From: Andrena cerasifolii
Taxonomy: Eukaryota > Arthropoda > Insecta > Hymenoptera > Andrenidae
Length of the DNA: 64,000 nt
Assembly: GCF_050908995.1 (NCBI RefSeq)
Contig: NC_135119.1
Span: 11,160,001 to 11,224,000 of the forward strand
Reading direction: 5' to 3'
In this document: piece by piece, positions 49,401 to 60,912 of the stretch
Layout: the number at the start of each line of letters is the position of its first letter
Numbering within the stretch: position 1 is the first letter of the stretch
Program-made: the position numbers and the translations under genes
The notes under the pieces: model-generated
The model's database searches: none
What the model saw: the letters and a program-made list of their open reading frames with translations, nothing else
What the model was told of the DNA's origin: nothing

Positions 49401-50837
49401 ATACTTGCGGCGTTGGCTTTAACAGGCGCGACGGGCTAAGATTGCACATGCGAGTGCACGAGAAAACTGATAGTAGAGGATTGAAAGAATGTTCGTGCCA
49501 AGTGTGCGGTGAAAAATTTCCGAATCATTCGACGCTTGTTATCCATAGGAATAGAGTTCACAAAGACGGTAGACAGTACACATGTCATATATGTAACAGG
49601 TCGATGATTTCAACTAGATCGTTAGAGTGGCATATGTCCCACATACACAATGAATCGCTACCGGGTATTGTGAAGGAAGATGTAGACGGGACGCCGGAAA
49701 AGAAAAGAGTATCCTGTTACCATTGCAATAAGACATTCAAAACCGAAATGATTCTGAGAACGCATATTAAAAACACTCATATGGAGAAGGATCCTATGAA
49801 GTGCTTAGATTGCGAGTTAACGTTCACTTCTGAAGTTAGATTGAGGCACCATATGATGGTGACGCATAATAGACTAGAAGGAACATTACCATGTCCGCAT
49901 TGTCCAAAGAGATTTGTAAATCAACTTAGGTTAAAGACGCATATGATATCCCATTCCGAAGAGAGACCGTATACTTGTGAAATCTGTGGATTCAATTTGA
50001 AAACGAAGATTCAATTGATTAAGCACCATCAAAATAGGCATAGCGACGAAAGGCCCTTGCAATGCAGATACTGTCCATGGAGATGTAAACAAGTTAGCGC
50101 TCTTGTATGTCACGAAAGAACACATACGAACGAACGACCGTACTCTTGTAGCGTATGTAGGCAACGGTTTAAGTATCTAGGTGATAAAAATAAACATGAA
50201 AGACGACACGAAAGCTTAGGAGGGTCTGGATTCAAGAGGATAGTACCTGGTCGAAACATTAAACCTAAAGTGCAAGAAGATTCTTCTTGTTCCGATCAGG
50301 AGCAAGAAGGTTTGAGTAACGCAGAACCTCAGGTCCCTGAAGACGAATACGAAGAGCAGGGAGATCAACAGTTTGAGGAAGAACAGATAGTTAAATTTGA
50401 AGAGGAAATAGTGAAGTTCGAGGAGCAAGAAATAGCGGAAGAATACGAGCAAGTGTATGAACAGGTAACTGTAATTTCATAATTCTATGCTAGTTTGCAG
50501 TAAATTACATTTTTCGTAATCTATTCACATTGCTCTGTATTAGGAATACGAAGAGACGTCCAGGGAAGCTTCAGACGCAACGGAAGTTATAATGAATATG
50601 GAAGACACTACTGTTTACACAGAGGAAGTGACTGCGGATAATATCGAATCTGCGGAAATAATGGCAGATGAAATGATGACAAATGAAATACTACAATCAG
50701 GTGCTGTGGTTCATTTGCAACAAGAAGATGATTCAGGGAAAATACAAGTGATACCAGTGATGTTGTCCTTACCTGATCTGTCTGATGCAAATACAGAGGT
50801 CAATTTGGCTACAGCATCCATCATGTATAATAATTGA
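46475..50837 (+). CDS. ZAD domain C2H2 zinc-finger protein with 17 fingers
   Basis: Probable DNA-binding nuclear regulator. Two exons, 46475-50464 and 50544-50837, join after YEQVYEQ to give 1427 aa. Residues about 109-182 form a ZAD domain, the arthropod dimerisation module, with paired cysteines YCRTCAG...CMDCICDL. A long acidic and lysine-rich linker follows, with a predicted coiled coil near 645-710 (LKLKWEEAKKKKESLQKELDE). Between residues 748 and 1245 I count 17 fingers, most C2H2; the second ends in Cys. Linkers are mostly not TGEKP, so fingers may not all bind DNA in tandem. The C terminus is glutamate-rich with two IVKFEEE-like repeats. I do not recognise an orthologue by name. AATAAA at 51231-51236 may end the transcript. 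Confidence 0.93.
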
Positions 50838-52585
50838 ATTTAATATCGCATTTTATACGTGCGATATCTATTGTAAAAAGAAGTGACTTTTAAAGTTTTA
50901 TTACGGTAATTAAAGCTTAAAGAAACTTTTAATTCGGGGAAATAAGCGAGGGCTAAGCCACATTCCTATATAATCGAAATTCAGCCGTATTGTAAGATGT
51001 ATACTCCTTTGAAGCACATACGTAGGGTTCAAACATTTAGAACATTAATTATGTACGCAAAGGGGAAGATAATTATCTGCTACGTCGTAGCAGGGGTTTT
51101 GTAAGATCACTTCAGTGTATGAAAATATTTTACAAAAAAAGTCACCTTAGGATTGTACAGATAATGATATAAAAAGTTTTATCTTTATAATGATTTTCAA
51201 AACAAAATTTTTCTTTAGTTATAAATGATAAATAAAAATATCTTTACTATGATATAAAGTATTTTGTACAAATCTATGAAAAAATTAACAAATATTTTAC
51301 TTGATAATACAAATATAAATTTCATGGTACGTCTTAAGGAAATTTACATTATTTATAACCATACAAACGCCTACTCATGAAACACGCTGCTTAAATTCGA
51401 ATTCATCCTTTCTTTTTTCTATTAATTTTCTTCATTAATTTCGCCATTTTCTACTACAAGTATTTTTTTTTCTTCATGATTGAAATGTGAATAATAATGA
51501 TATTTTCCTTTATTATAGAGATCGTGCATTTTATAGGTGTAAATTATAGAAAATCAAGTAAAAAAAATCCAATACTTTTGGTAATGTCGATGGTTTTTCT
51601 GTGGATAACTTTACGTGTAATATATGTTCATATGCCATAGTTTAGGATGGAACTTTATGTCTTTAAGACAGAAATTTGCAATGTAGAATTTTATATATTC
51701 GAAAGTGGATGCTCAAGTGCTAATTCAAGCGTCGTATAGGTGTAAGTTCAATTGTTTGCATTGCTTTATAATAATATTCCTTCATATTATAGTAACGTAG
51801 AGAAGTTCTTGCTAATTAAAATTTCAGAGAGTTTTAAATTACCATGATTATTACATAGAATTACTGTGGAATTTATTTCTGTAAACTTCAGTAATGTGAT
51901 TCGTTAAAAGAATTCATTGTATATTTTTCAACTATCCAAATTTTAAATGGCAGGAACATTTTTCATTTACTGTGCATTACTTACAATGTTACACACTTTC
52001 ACATTTTAGTTTTCGTTCTATTACGATCCAATTCAATATTTTAACTTTTATTTATTTTCTCATATTATTGAACCTCTTGTCTGTTAATCATATCTGTATT
52101 TTGTGGCAATAAAAAAAAATTTGAATGTCATATACTTTCCCATTTCATATTTTATAGCTGTCTCGAGGCTTTTATATGGATACATATGGATACTTGGTAA
52201 ATGTACATACATCAAAGTTACGTATGATTTGTGGATGATAGGGCAACATAGGCTTTTTAAATTTAATGTATATGCCGTAATGAATCATATATTCGTATAA
52301 AATGTACATACAGATTTTGTATTTATATAAAATAAAATAACGTATATATCCTGGAATAATTGTAAATAGACACCATTCTATTTAATACAGAGATAAATAC
52401 TGTGATTGCTGTGCTGTACAAGAGAAATGTACAAATATACAAATGTATAGCAATACTAAAATTGCATAAGTTTCAAATGTTCTAGTATTCATTATCCTAC
52501 AACAGTTATAAAACTAAATGCATCCTGCTGAATGTTCTGTTAATTCAGAGTGCTTAATAATCTCAAATATTTTTACAATAATTCT
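50838..52585. other. Convergent 3' spacer, zinc-finger gene and PAPSS
   Basis: Very AT-rich with no conserved frame. It must hold the zinc-finger 3' UTR (AATAAA at 51231-51236 and others later) and the PAPSS 3' UTR from the other side. No element with readable ends was seen. Confidence 0.55.
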
Positions 52586-55500
52586 CTATTTTTCTAGACT
52601 TTGATAGTACTGTGCCAGAACAAGCCATGCTTTGGGTGACATAAAACCATCAGGTGGATTTTCACCTGCCCTCGCTAAGCCTGTAAAAGAGCATCGCAAA
52701 TATTTTCAACATTAAAATCTCTTTCAAAGAAATTGAACACTCCTGCTTCATTAATGGATAAACCATTGCATGTGTTGTTTAAATTCAATAATATTTGTTT
52801 AGTACATTTACGCATGCAAGAAGTCACTTGAGGCTGGAACCTAAAGTATTTTAATTCGAAGAATTTCAATATCCAAAGATAACGCAAGAACAGTTTGCTT
52901 CAAAAGTGAGCACCTAACTTTTCCAAAGCAACAGATTTTAAGATTTCGAAGTTACTCAAGTTTGGTTAAACAATTGTAATTTCTCTATCTCAAACATGGA
53001 GGCTGAACATACTGAAATGAATTTGAATGCTGTAATCGTATATGTAGAAAAAGAGATACACGTCGCAAAGTTCCATTTAAAAAATAGAAACCGTTTGATC
53101 AATAAGCAGACAGAGTTTTGTGTATCCGTGTATTTGTGTTTATAGTTAAAGTTTATCTTATACATACCACGCATTTTTGTTCCCGATATGAATTGAAAGT
53201 CTTCTTTTCTCTTCGCGTCGAAGAAGGACATTTTTTTATACTTTTTATCATACGCCGCAACTTTAAATGGTATGATTTCTAGGCTTTGTAATCCTCGAGC
53301 AACTGAAAGCACTCGAGCTCCATGGGTGGGATCATAAAGATTTCCATCAGGAACTATAGTTTTGTTAGGATGCGGTATGCCAGCAGGGTCCCGCCCAACA
53401 ATATAAAAGTTAGCACCCGCATTCATCCTAGCCTTCGCATGCCATTGCACCTAATAATGAGCGGAACGTAGAGTACTATGTAAATCTGTTATTACACAAA
53501 GTATTTAATTCATAGACATGAATACATTAATGTTTACCTCGACCGGTCCAGCGTACATCATTGGGCTTGGAAAAATTGCTAGTAACGTAGAACCGGCATC
53601 TAGTACACCTTCGTTGAGTATAGCCTCGTGTTGAAGAATTCTTGTATGCAAAGGTACATCATCGTCTTTCGTCCAACCACCGAGAGGATGTAAAAGCAAT
53701 ATAGGATTCTTAAATCCTCTTTCCTCTAATAAACGCTTCTTTGTGTCCTACAAATGGGAAGCAAAAACTACCAAAGCTACAAATAGAAAGTCAAAGCGGA
53801 AGTAAAGTCGTGATTGAAAAGTTTTCGAATGAACATACTTGCATTAGCAATGCATGACCGTTATGTATAGGATTTCTAAGTTGAAATGCGAATACTGCGT
53901 CAGCTTTCATCTTTTTACATTTTGCTCTAATTTCATTTGGTGTCAGCCTATACTTATCCAGGCCATCGTGCCATCTAATTCTTTTAAGGACTTCTATATC
54001 GCCGCCTACTAACCAATCTCCAGATTCATAAATCATCTTTACATACGGGTGGCCCAAGTTGTTAGTACCAAACTGCCATCCACATCTTTCTTCTTTTCTG
54101 TGAGAATAAAATTCTGGCCTACGTAATATCGCAAGAGCTTTACTTTTGTATTTCAATGTAAAGGCTGAAAGCCCGTCCAAACGCTCCTTGTCCTCTGTGC
54201 TGATCGCAAGAACTATTGGAACGGACTGATTAACTTCTTTGTCTCCTTCAAGAAGACACCTTAAATGCTGAGTCTGAAAATATAAGTATTTTACGTTTAA
54301 GGGGTCATTCTGTTAATCACGCCGCAAAATTCGGCAACATTCAGGCTTTTTTTTCTCAGTGAATACAATGAATAAGAATGCCAAACTTTTTTTCATTTAT
54401 TAAGCTACTTGTAATGTATACGGAACAATTTTTTAAATACACTTTTAATTGTGTTTTTTCAATGTTATCTGGAGTTCAAAATCGCGCCTTTGCAAAGAAG
54501 TACCTCTCTGACGGGAGTGATTTAAGCTCACAGACTCATCTGAAACAAAAAAACCAAGCTGATTCTTAATCATTATAAGTACCGCTATCGCAGGTGCCAG
54601 AATTAGCCACATAAGTCAAAATTTAACAAAATTGCGCGCATTCAAACTTCAAGCTTCGAAATTTTCCATTCTTACTTGAAGTTTGAATGCGCGCAATTTT
54701 GTTAAATTTTGACTTACGTGGCTAATTCTGGCACCTGTGATAGCGGTACTCATAATGATTAAGAATCAGCTTGGTTTTTTTGTTTCAGATGAGTCTGTGA
54801 GCAGAAATCAGGCGCGATTTTGAACTCCAGATAATATTGAAAAACCACAATTAAAAGTGTATTTAAACAATTGTTCCGTATACATTATAAGTAGATTAAT
54901 AAATGAAAAAAAAGTGTGACATTGTTATTCATTGTATTCACTGAGAAAAAAAACCCTGAATATTGCCGAATTTTGCGGCGTGATTACCAGAATGACCCCT
55001 TAATAATGTTTTTATACATTATTTTATGGTTTACACATCTATCTTCTACGCACCTGAAGATATTCATCTTCTCTCATAAAACCTGTGAGGGGTGCAGCCC
55101 AACCTTCTGCTAAAATCTGGAGCCACTGTACGTCTATCTCATTAATTTCTAAACACTGAAGAGAAGCCGCCTCCGTTTTGCCAGAAGACACTCGTGACTC
55201 TGGAACGAACAACTCCCGTATTGGTATCGTGGGTTTTTCCAGCACCGGTATAATACACTGTTTCTCCAGAAGATCGATAACCGTTGCGCCTGATTCTTCT
55301 GGAGTACAGTTTTCCGTGGTTACCACTAAATCGGGATTCACTGGTCTTTCATACATTTGATCTATTCCAGTGAAACCCTTGATGGCTCCTTGACGCGCTT
55401 TCTTATATAATCCTTTCGTGTCCCTAGCCTCGCATACATTAAGAGGTGTATCGACAAAGACCTCGAAAAACGGCAGATCCGACATTTTATGAATCTGCCT

Positions 55501-56479
55501 TGCCATTTGCCTGTCTTCCTCGAACGGCGATACAAAGCTACACAAACAGATTTGCCCGCTGTCGGCGAATAATTTTGCTACTTCGGCGACTCTTCTTATA
55601 TTTTCTTTCCTATCCTCTTTACTGAAACCAAGGTTGCAGTTTAAGCCGCTCCTTACGTTATCTCCATCGAGGCCGTAAGCGGCGATTCCATGATTAACTA
55701 AAATAGCTTCGACTTGAAAAGCTATAGAAGTTTTCCCTGCACCGGACAGACCCGTTAACCAAACGGTGCATCCTCGAAAGCCTCTTACACTTCCTACTGC
55801 CTGTCCACGCTTAGCTCTTGATACATGGTGTGCTTGCTCCGATACATTGCTGCACGTCTAAAAAAAGTTCAACAGAAACAGATGTTATAAAAGTATTATG
55901 ATATTTGAAGATTGATTACGATCGTAAAGAAATATTTCTTATTTACGAAGTAATAGAAACTTGATACGATGAGTTAATCCCATTGATAAAGGCATGAGAT
56001 AATTTATTTTTTGCAGTAATGCGAGTTAAAATATCTTTCTCTACAAATCCCGTAGCCTATGTATATTATCTTATAACGAATATCGCAAATAAAGTTAAAA
56101 AGTATTTAATATATCGAACATGGACACAAAGTTTGTGTCCTATTCTACTTGAAATGATAAAATAATCATGATATTTATATTCTCTTATGCGTATATACAT
56201 TATTTCATTAATAAATTTAAAGTGAAATATAAAACTGAGTTTCCGAGTGAAAGTGAAATAAGAATTCAAATGTGTAATATACCTATATTCGCACTAACTA
56301 TATCGTTCTATACACAGTGCACGAGCCAGCATTAACACTTCTGTCATTGTAATTTGAAATATTTAAGTTAGTCGAATATTTACGCAAGATTATCTAAAAG
56401 ACCTTTATATTAAGTGTCTTTCGACAATACGTACCGTCATTATCCGTTTATTTGGAATTTCAAGAATTTCGTTTGACAT
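52586..56479 (-). CDS. PAPSS: Bifunctional PAPS synthase (APS kinase plus ATP sulfurylase)
   Basis: Makes 3'-phosphoadenosine 5'-phosphosulfate, the universal sulfate donor, in two steps on one chain. Exons: 56479-56435, 55857-55054, 54273-53839, 53747-53538, 53450-53168, 52680-52586. All phases agree, giving 623 aa against 624 in human PAPSS1. The APS kinase domain has Walker A GLSGAGKT (51-58), DGDNVRSGLN, RKENIRRVAEVAKLFADSG and KGLYKKARQG. The sulfurylase domain has KEERCGWQFG, GDWLVGGD, QLRNPIHNGHALL (HNGH 420-423), LLHPLGGWTKDDDVP, FPSPMMYAGP, NFYIVGRDPAG and FISGTKMR. It ends LAQYYQSLEK. The short first exon (15 aa) was chosen because its ATG and GTACGT donor fit phase 0; it is the least certain part. 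A large hairpin element sits in the intron at 54274-55053. Confidence 0.95.
54301..54999. mobile_element. TTAA foldback element forming a 699-bp hairpin in a PAPSS intron
   Basis: Almost the whole element is one inverted repeat. Two arms of roughly 335-340 bp meet at a loop of about 25 nt near 54645-54670. The outer ends read GGGGTCATTCTGTTAATCAC and (reverse complement) GGGGTCATTCTGGTAATCAC. TTAA flanks both sides (54297-54300 and 55000-55003), the piggyBac-type target. No transposase frame is present; the apparent frames are arm sequence. Confidence 0.92.
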
Positions 56480-57244
56480 AACTGTACTATATCTTCCACT
56501 TTGTGTATTCCAACTTGTATGTACGTGGCAATCGGCCGAGTATGATCAAAATCCGATATATCAAGAGCTTAATAAAACAATAACTGATTTTCAAGCGTCA
56601 GAAAACATGTCCCGAATGTGTCGTGATAATTACGCGCTTTCGAACGGTCGTCATTAATAAGAAATATTTAAAATGATGATAATAAATGTGTCGCGTGTGA
56701 CAGACACCAAGGACAGTACGCAAGTGTACGTAGATTCAAGCCAGTTGCGGCCATGCGGCTACGAACGGCTACGATTGCTGACGATTGCTACGAACTCAGA
56801 ACTACCGAAGCATGCAGAATTTGCAGAAGCATGCACTAACGGTACTGAACGGTACTACCGGGTACTACGAACCGACTCTAGACGCTAGCGCTTCTACTGA
56901 TGAAACATCAGTTATCAGTTGATACGTTTTAAAGTTTAATGACCCCGTATAATATACAGGTCAGGAGGCCTTTGACTTATAAGTTTTTTGACTCGCATTT
57001 ATGGACATTTATGGATAGAAGATAGAACCGAGCACGCGGTTTATTTAGATCATGAAATTGATATATGTAACGTGTCAAACTTTTTCACATTTTTAAATTC
57101 ATGAATTGACGTTAATATCTTTAGTAGAAATAGATTTTACTCTTAAGGAAATTTTAACTTTTGAAATATTTCATTCAAAGTACTTTATTACACGTTTTGC
57201 GATCAGTATCTATACCCTTACTTATTTCGATGTATCTTTCTGAT
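56480..57244. other. PAPSS upstream region
   Basis: No supported gene. Between about 56745 and 56875 short near-repeats occur (GGCTACGAACGGCTACGATT, GAAGCATGCA twice, ACGGTACT twice), a degenerate microrepeat patch near the PAPSS promoter side. The small frame across it is not conserved. Confidence 0.5.
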
Positions 57245-57660
57245 ATTCAAAAAACCCGTTTGTAGATTGAAGTAAGTTGTATACATGCCTAAAATTTCAT
57301 CAAAATCGGTTAACGCTGCTCTGAGCTAGAAACTCTTAAAGATCGCAGAATAAGGTAAAAAATCGCTGATTTCGGGAATTTCGCGATTCTCGACCTTATT
57401 CTGCAATCTTTAAGCGTTTATAGGTCAAAGCAACGTTAAGTAACCGATTTTGATGAATTTTTAGGCACGTATACAACTTACTTTAATCTACAATTACAGA
57501 CATTTACTATTTTTTTTGCTATTCCGACCAATTGCATTTTTTTTCAAAACGACGAAACACGTCACTTAGCAAATTAATCCTTCTAGTTTCTAAAAAAAAT
57601 CATGTCGTTTGGACCATTTCTAAAAAAGTTATGCGATTTTAAAAGTTGTAAACATACTTT
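57245..57660. repeat. Interspersed inverted-repeat element, copy B
   Basis: A hairpin centred near 57372: CTTAAAGATCGCAGAATAAG is mirrored by CTTATTCTGCAATCTTTAAG. The left arm matches copy A (10860-11300) in the same direction. The right arm, through 57660, matches the reverse complement of copy A from 11150 back to about 10870, so here both arms of the family are present. Confidence 0.75.
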
Positions 57661-58185
57661 CGTCTGCCACTATATATGTATTAAGGCAGACTTATTGTTT
57701 ACTTAAAAATGTCTCAAAATTGTTATGCATCTGTAAAGCCATGTAAAATACATAATTACATATGATTGGTATCCCTTTTGTGTAATTTCAGTTAATGTAT
57801 TATTATTATATGTGAAAGAAAATTCGCAGATTCTCAATTACAAAGGTGAATGTTTATAAAGCATATTCAATTCGCTTTTGTGTTTCTGCGATTAATTTAA
57901 TTTATTTATATATCTTTAATACATTGAAAATGTTGAAGTAGCTAAATATAATTTTTCATAAATTCTTAATTTCTAATGATGACATAAAATAAATACTGTT
58001 ACTCGTGTTTTACTAAAATTAAATTAGTAACGATATACACTCTACGTAACCGTAGATTATTTTTTGCATAAATAATAAAATATTACATGTTGATGTTAAA
58101 AAACTCATGAAAATAAAAGGAAACGATTTCAACATGACTTACGAATAAAATAAGAATGAAATATAAATTGCGAGAATGCAGATCA
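57661..58185. other. AT-rich spacer downstream of the Naf1/Gar1-like gene
   Basis: No conserved frame or element with readable ends. It presumably includes the 3' UTR of the minus-strand gene that ends at 58186. Confidence 0.5.
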
Positions 58186-58954
58186 TTATAAGTTCTTTGT
58201 TATAACACTGTATTTTCTACTATTAAAAGTATCATCTACTGTATGTTCTACATACATATGTGAAGTATCCGGATCATTTGGAAAATAATATACCTGTGTG
58301 TTAAGATTCAATACCACTTTTGGCTTACATTTCATAGTTATTGAATACATTGGTTCGCCAATAGATCCAAAAATATCATCTATGTAACCCAGAAGGGTGT
58401 ATTTTCCTACAGAGCTTCGGTCATTCGTACAATTTAAGAACAAAGGAGTTCCAAAATACAAGAGAATGTCCGATGAAAATGGTTTCACTAAAACTACATT
58501 AAGCGTTTCAATAATGCTGCTAATATTTCCTGCAAGATGTTCTCTTTCAGTTTGTATCCTCAATTCTTTGAAGCATTCATCCATCCTAGAAAAGAGTACA
58601 TATATCAGGAAATGGTGCATTATATATCCAAGATTAATCTTGTAAGACCGCAGTTGCAAACAAACACATAACATGTACCGTTATCGCGATACGTTGATTA
58701 TTATGAAATAAAAACTAAAAGTAATGCGAAACATATCCTTAAATAAAGGGAAGACTTAAGTCATTACATTATAGATTAAATATTATTGTAACTTACTGAT
58801 CCACTGGTTTAACACCACATCCTGCTTTTGGAGGCAACGTACAGTCAGATACAGTACAACAAATACCTTTGTTTCTGTTATAATCTTTGGCATTTTGAAC
58901 AAATTTAAAGGATTCATTTCTCTTTGGCGCGATGCTTTGATACTTGGTTTCCAT
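58186..58954 (-). CDS. Small Gar1/Naf1-domain protein
   Basis: Two exons, 58954-58797 and 58585-58186, join in phase (CA/G) to give 185 aa starting METKYQSIAPKR. Residues about 75-165 resemble the Gar1/Naf1 beta-barrel: a VGKYTLLGYIDDIFGSIGEP core, as in GKV..IFGPV..P, then LNTQVYYFPNDPDTSHMYV, close to the VYYAP...Y.F strand of Naf1. Naf1 delivers dyskerin to nascent H/ACA RNAs and Gar1 replaces it in mature particles. This protein lacks the long low-complexity flanks of Naf1 and the Gly-Arg tails of Gar1. It could be a reduced Naf1 paralogue, a diverged Gar1, or a model missing exons. It lies on the same strand as C1D, 426 bp downstream of it. Confidence 0.6.
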
Positions 58955-59380
58955 TATTTAGTTCGCAGAAAGGAATATTTTGTACAAATAGATTCTTATC
59001 ACAGAAATTAGGAATGTATTTCTTATCTGCTTCACTTTGATGACAATTCGTGTTTTAAGACACCTTGTACTCACCCAAGGTTACGAAGCGAAAGTAAACA
59101 AACAGAAAAAATGGTCAAGTACACAAATATTATCCCGCATACACAAGGCTGCCTAGAAGAATCATACAACGGTAATGTATACGTTTGAGAGTATAAATAG
59201 AAAATACAAGAAAATACACAAAACAATATTTTACACTTTATTAATTTGTGTTTCAACATTTGATGTATTATAATAACAGCGACACTGAATATATATCTTT
59301 TCGCAGATATTTATATTTATACACACGCAGGTGCATATTCGCATATGCAAGTTCTTCAAAGATCTAACATACTATTTGAA
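58955..59380. other. Spacer between C1D and the Naf1/Gar1-like gene
   Basis: 426 bp on the same-strand boundary. It must contain the C1D 3' UTR and the promoter of the downstream gene. No frame or repeat stands out. Confidence 0.5.
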
Positions 59381-59928
59381 TCAAGATTCAGTAGGGTTAC
59401 GTTCATTTTTATCTTTACTGTTTTTAGATCCTTGCTTGTTGTTTTTTATTTCCCACAATCCATTTCTAACAAATCTTTTTGCAGCATCTTTATTTAAACG
59501 TGGCATCAGAGTGTTTCTGTCCTCGATCTGTTTCGAACGTACCATGGACTTCTTCAGGCGATCGTTTTCTGATTTTATTCTATGTTTGGTTGGGTCAATT
59601 CCTAATCGGATAAACGTAAAATATAAGAGAAACACGTATTACTTTGTCATATTTAATAACATTGTTCAGATATTATCGATACTATTTCTCGTTCTTTATT
59701 TTACAAGGTCTTACCTTCTGCCCTCAAGTACATCCAAAACATACTGTTCAAACTGTACGACATCAATAAATCATATTTAATTTTATCCGCATTTGAAAGT
59801 TTCTCGTATACGTCCAAATCTGTAGCAAATTTAATTGTATCTTCGATTCTCACTGTAGCATCACGAAATTGTTTAATTTTTGCAATGAGATCAGGGTCAT
59901 GTGAAAGTTCCTCAAAATCCATATCCAT
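59381..59928 (-). CDS. C1D: Exosome cofactor C1D (Rrp47 family)
   Basis: Nuclear RNA-binding cofactor of the Rrp6 exosome that helps process 5.8S rRNA and small RNAs; also linked to DNA-damage responses in mammals. Two exons, 59928-59715 and 59601-59381, join at AEG/IDPTKH to give 144 aa, against 141 in human. The Sas10/C1D domain spans most of the protein. Diagnostic residues are KYDLLMSYSLNSMFWMYL, G.DPTKH.IK.E..RLKK and AKRFVRNGLWEIK. The C terminus is lysine- and asparagine-rich. An in-frame stop lies upstream of the chosen ATG, which supports this start. Confidence 0.95.
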
Positions 59929-60069
59929 GTTTACTCCGGTTTACTCTACAAATGTCTGCGACTGGCTACAAATTATCCCAGGGATCGGCAGGCTTAAGCT
60001 ACGCTGATGGAGAGGGAAACACCTACAGGAGCGGTGGTAATGTGTGCGTGAACCGACGCCAGCGCCAAG

Positions 60070-60170
60070 CCAGCCAAATGGCGCCAACGCGAACCGACAC
60101 CACGGCCAACCAGCGTCACCGGGAAATATGTTGGCGACGCTGGTTGGCCGCGACGTCGGTTAGTCTCCAA
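60070..60170. repeat. GC-rich palindrome just upstream of C1D
   Basis: AACCGACACCACGGCCAACC is mirrored downstream by GGTTGGCCGCGACGTCGGTT around a centre near 60127. The patch is much richer in GC than its surroundings, and the element may extend to 60000. It probably is a small MITE sitting in the C1D promoter region. Confidence 0.65.
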
Positions 60171-60253
60171 TCGTGGCGTCTCATATATATATATAATATG
60201 TAACAGTTTTCCTGTTCCCATGGTTTATAATATTTTTGATTATAACGTACTTT

Positions 60254-60310
60254 TTGTTTTTTCTTTGGTGTTTCTTTGTGTAAAATGTCTAAATCACTAC
60301 CTGTATCCAT
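60254..60310 (-). CDS. Possible orphan coding exon
   Basis: The ATG at 60310 opens MDTGSDLDILHKETPKKKQK, which has ordinary coding composition with a basic end and stops at a strong donor, GTACGT, just after KQK. It cannot splice into C1D in frame because every acceptor I tried upstream of the C1D ATG meets a stop. It may be a 5' exon of an unseen transcript or chance. Confidence 0.25.
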
Positions 60311-60828
60311 TTTTTAAGTTTAAAATACGGTTTAAAAATCCTACTGCAGAGTGCTGAATTTCTCGTTCTATTTTAATAATGGCTGTACACTAGGCGCCAG
60401 AATCGGCTTCTCTTCGGAAATTTGGCAACGTTGCATGTCGGGTCCCTATTACCGAATTCACTTTAAAAATACAAAAAAGTTTCAAAAGTGCTCATTTTTG
60501 CTATTTTTTCATAAAGTTTGAACCTTTCATGATATAATAAACACTTTACATAAGTGCAAATCATGATAATTATCAATTTATTTACTTCTGTAAAGTACGT
60601 GTTCCTTAGTTTCCGGTAAGGATGTAGGTAAATCCATCGAAATCTTCAAATGCATTTTTGAAAGTCTTTTTACTACGTTTTAATTGTTTAAAAATGCAAC
60701 TTCCTCGTTTGTAACACATACATTAATAGTTTAACTTAATTAAAAAAATTCTTTCCGTATTTATTTATGCGAGTTTTTTTGTACGGCTTCTTTGAGTATA
60801 AAGGTACGGTAATTGGGACATCTACTCC
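60311..60828. other. Spacer between C1D and CCDC6
   Basis: No supported gene. AT-rich, with no repeat of readable ends until the two palindromic elements at 60829 and 60913. Confidence 0.5.
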
Positions 60829-60892
60829 CCAGATAGCACACGTCGTCTATAAGACGTCTTAAAGACGGCTTATAGAGACGTGTGCTATCTGG
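60829..60892. mobile_element. Palindromic MITE, CCAGATAGCACACG family, copy 2
   Basis: A compact 64-bp version of the element at 34807-34914: ends CCAGATAGCACACGTCGTCT and (reverse complement) CCAGATAGCACACGTCTCTA around an AAGACGTCTTAAAGACG core. It is shorter than copy 1, so one of them has lost or gained central sequence. Confidence 0.75.
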
Positions 60893-60912
60893 ACCTGTGT
60901 AGAGTACCCTAA

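Noticed and set aside
52675..52887. 70-aa minus-strand frame near the PAPSS 3' end
   Set aside because: It lies in the last PAPSS intron; the exons either side join perfectly without it.
54378..55113. Frames of 63-65 aa inside and beside the hairpin
   Set aside because: They are made of inverted-repeat arm sequence.
56673..56888. 71-aa plus-strand frame upstream of PAPSS
   Set aside because: Made of short near-repeats with no recognisable domain.
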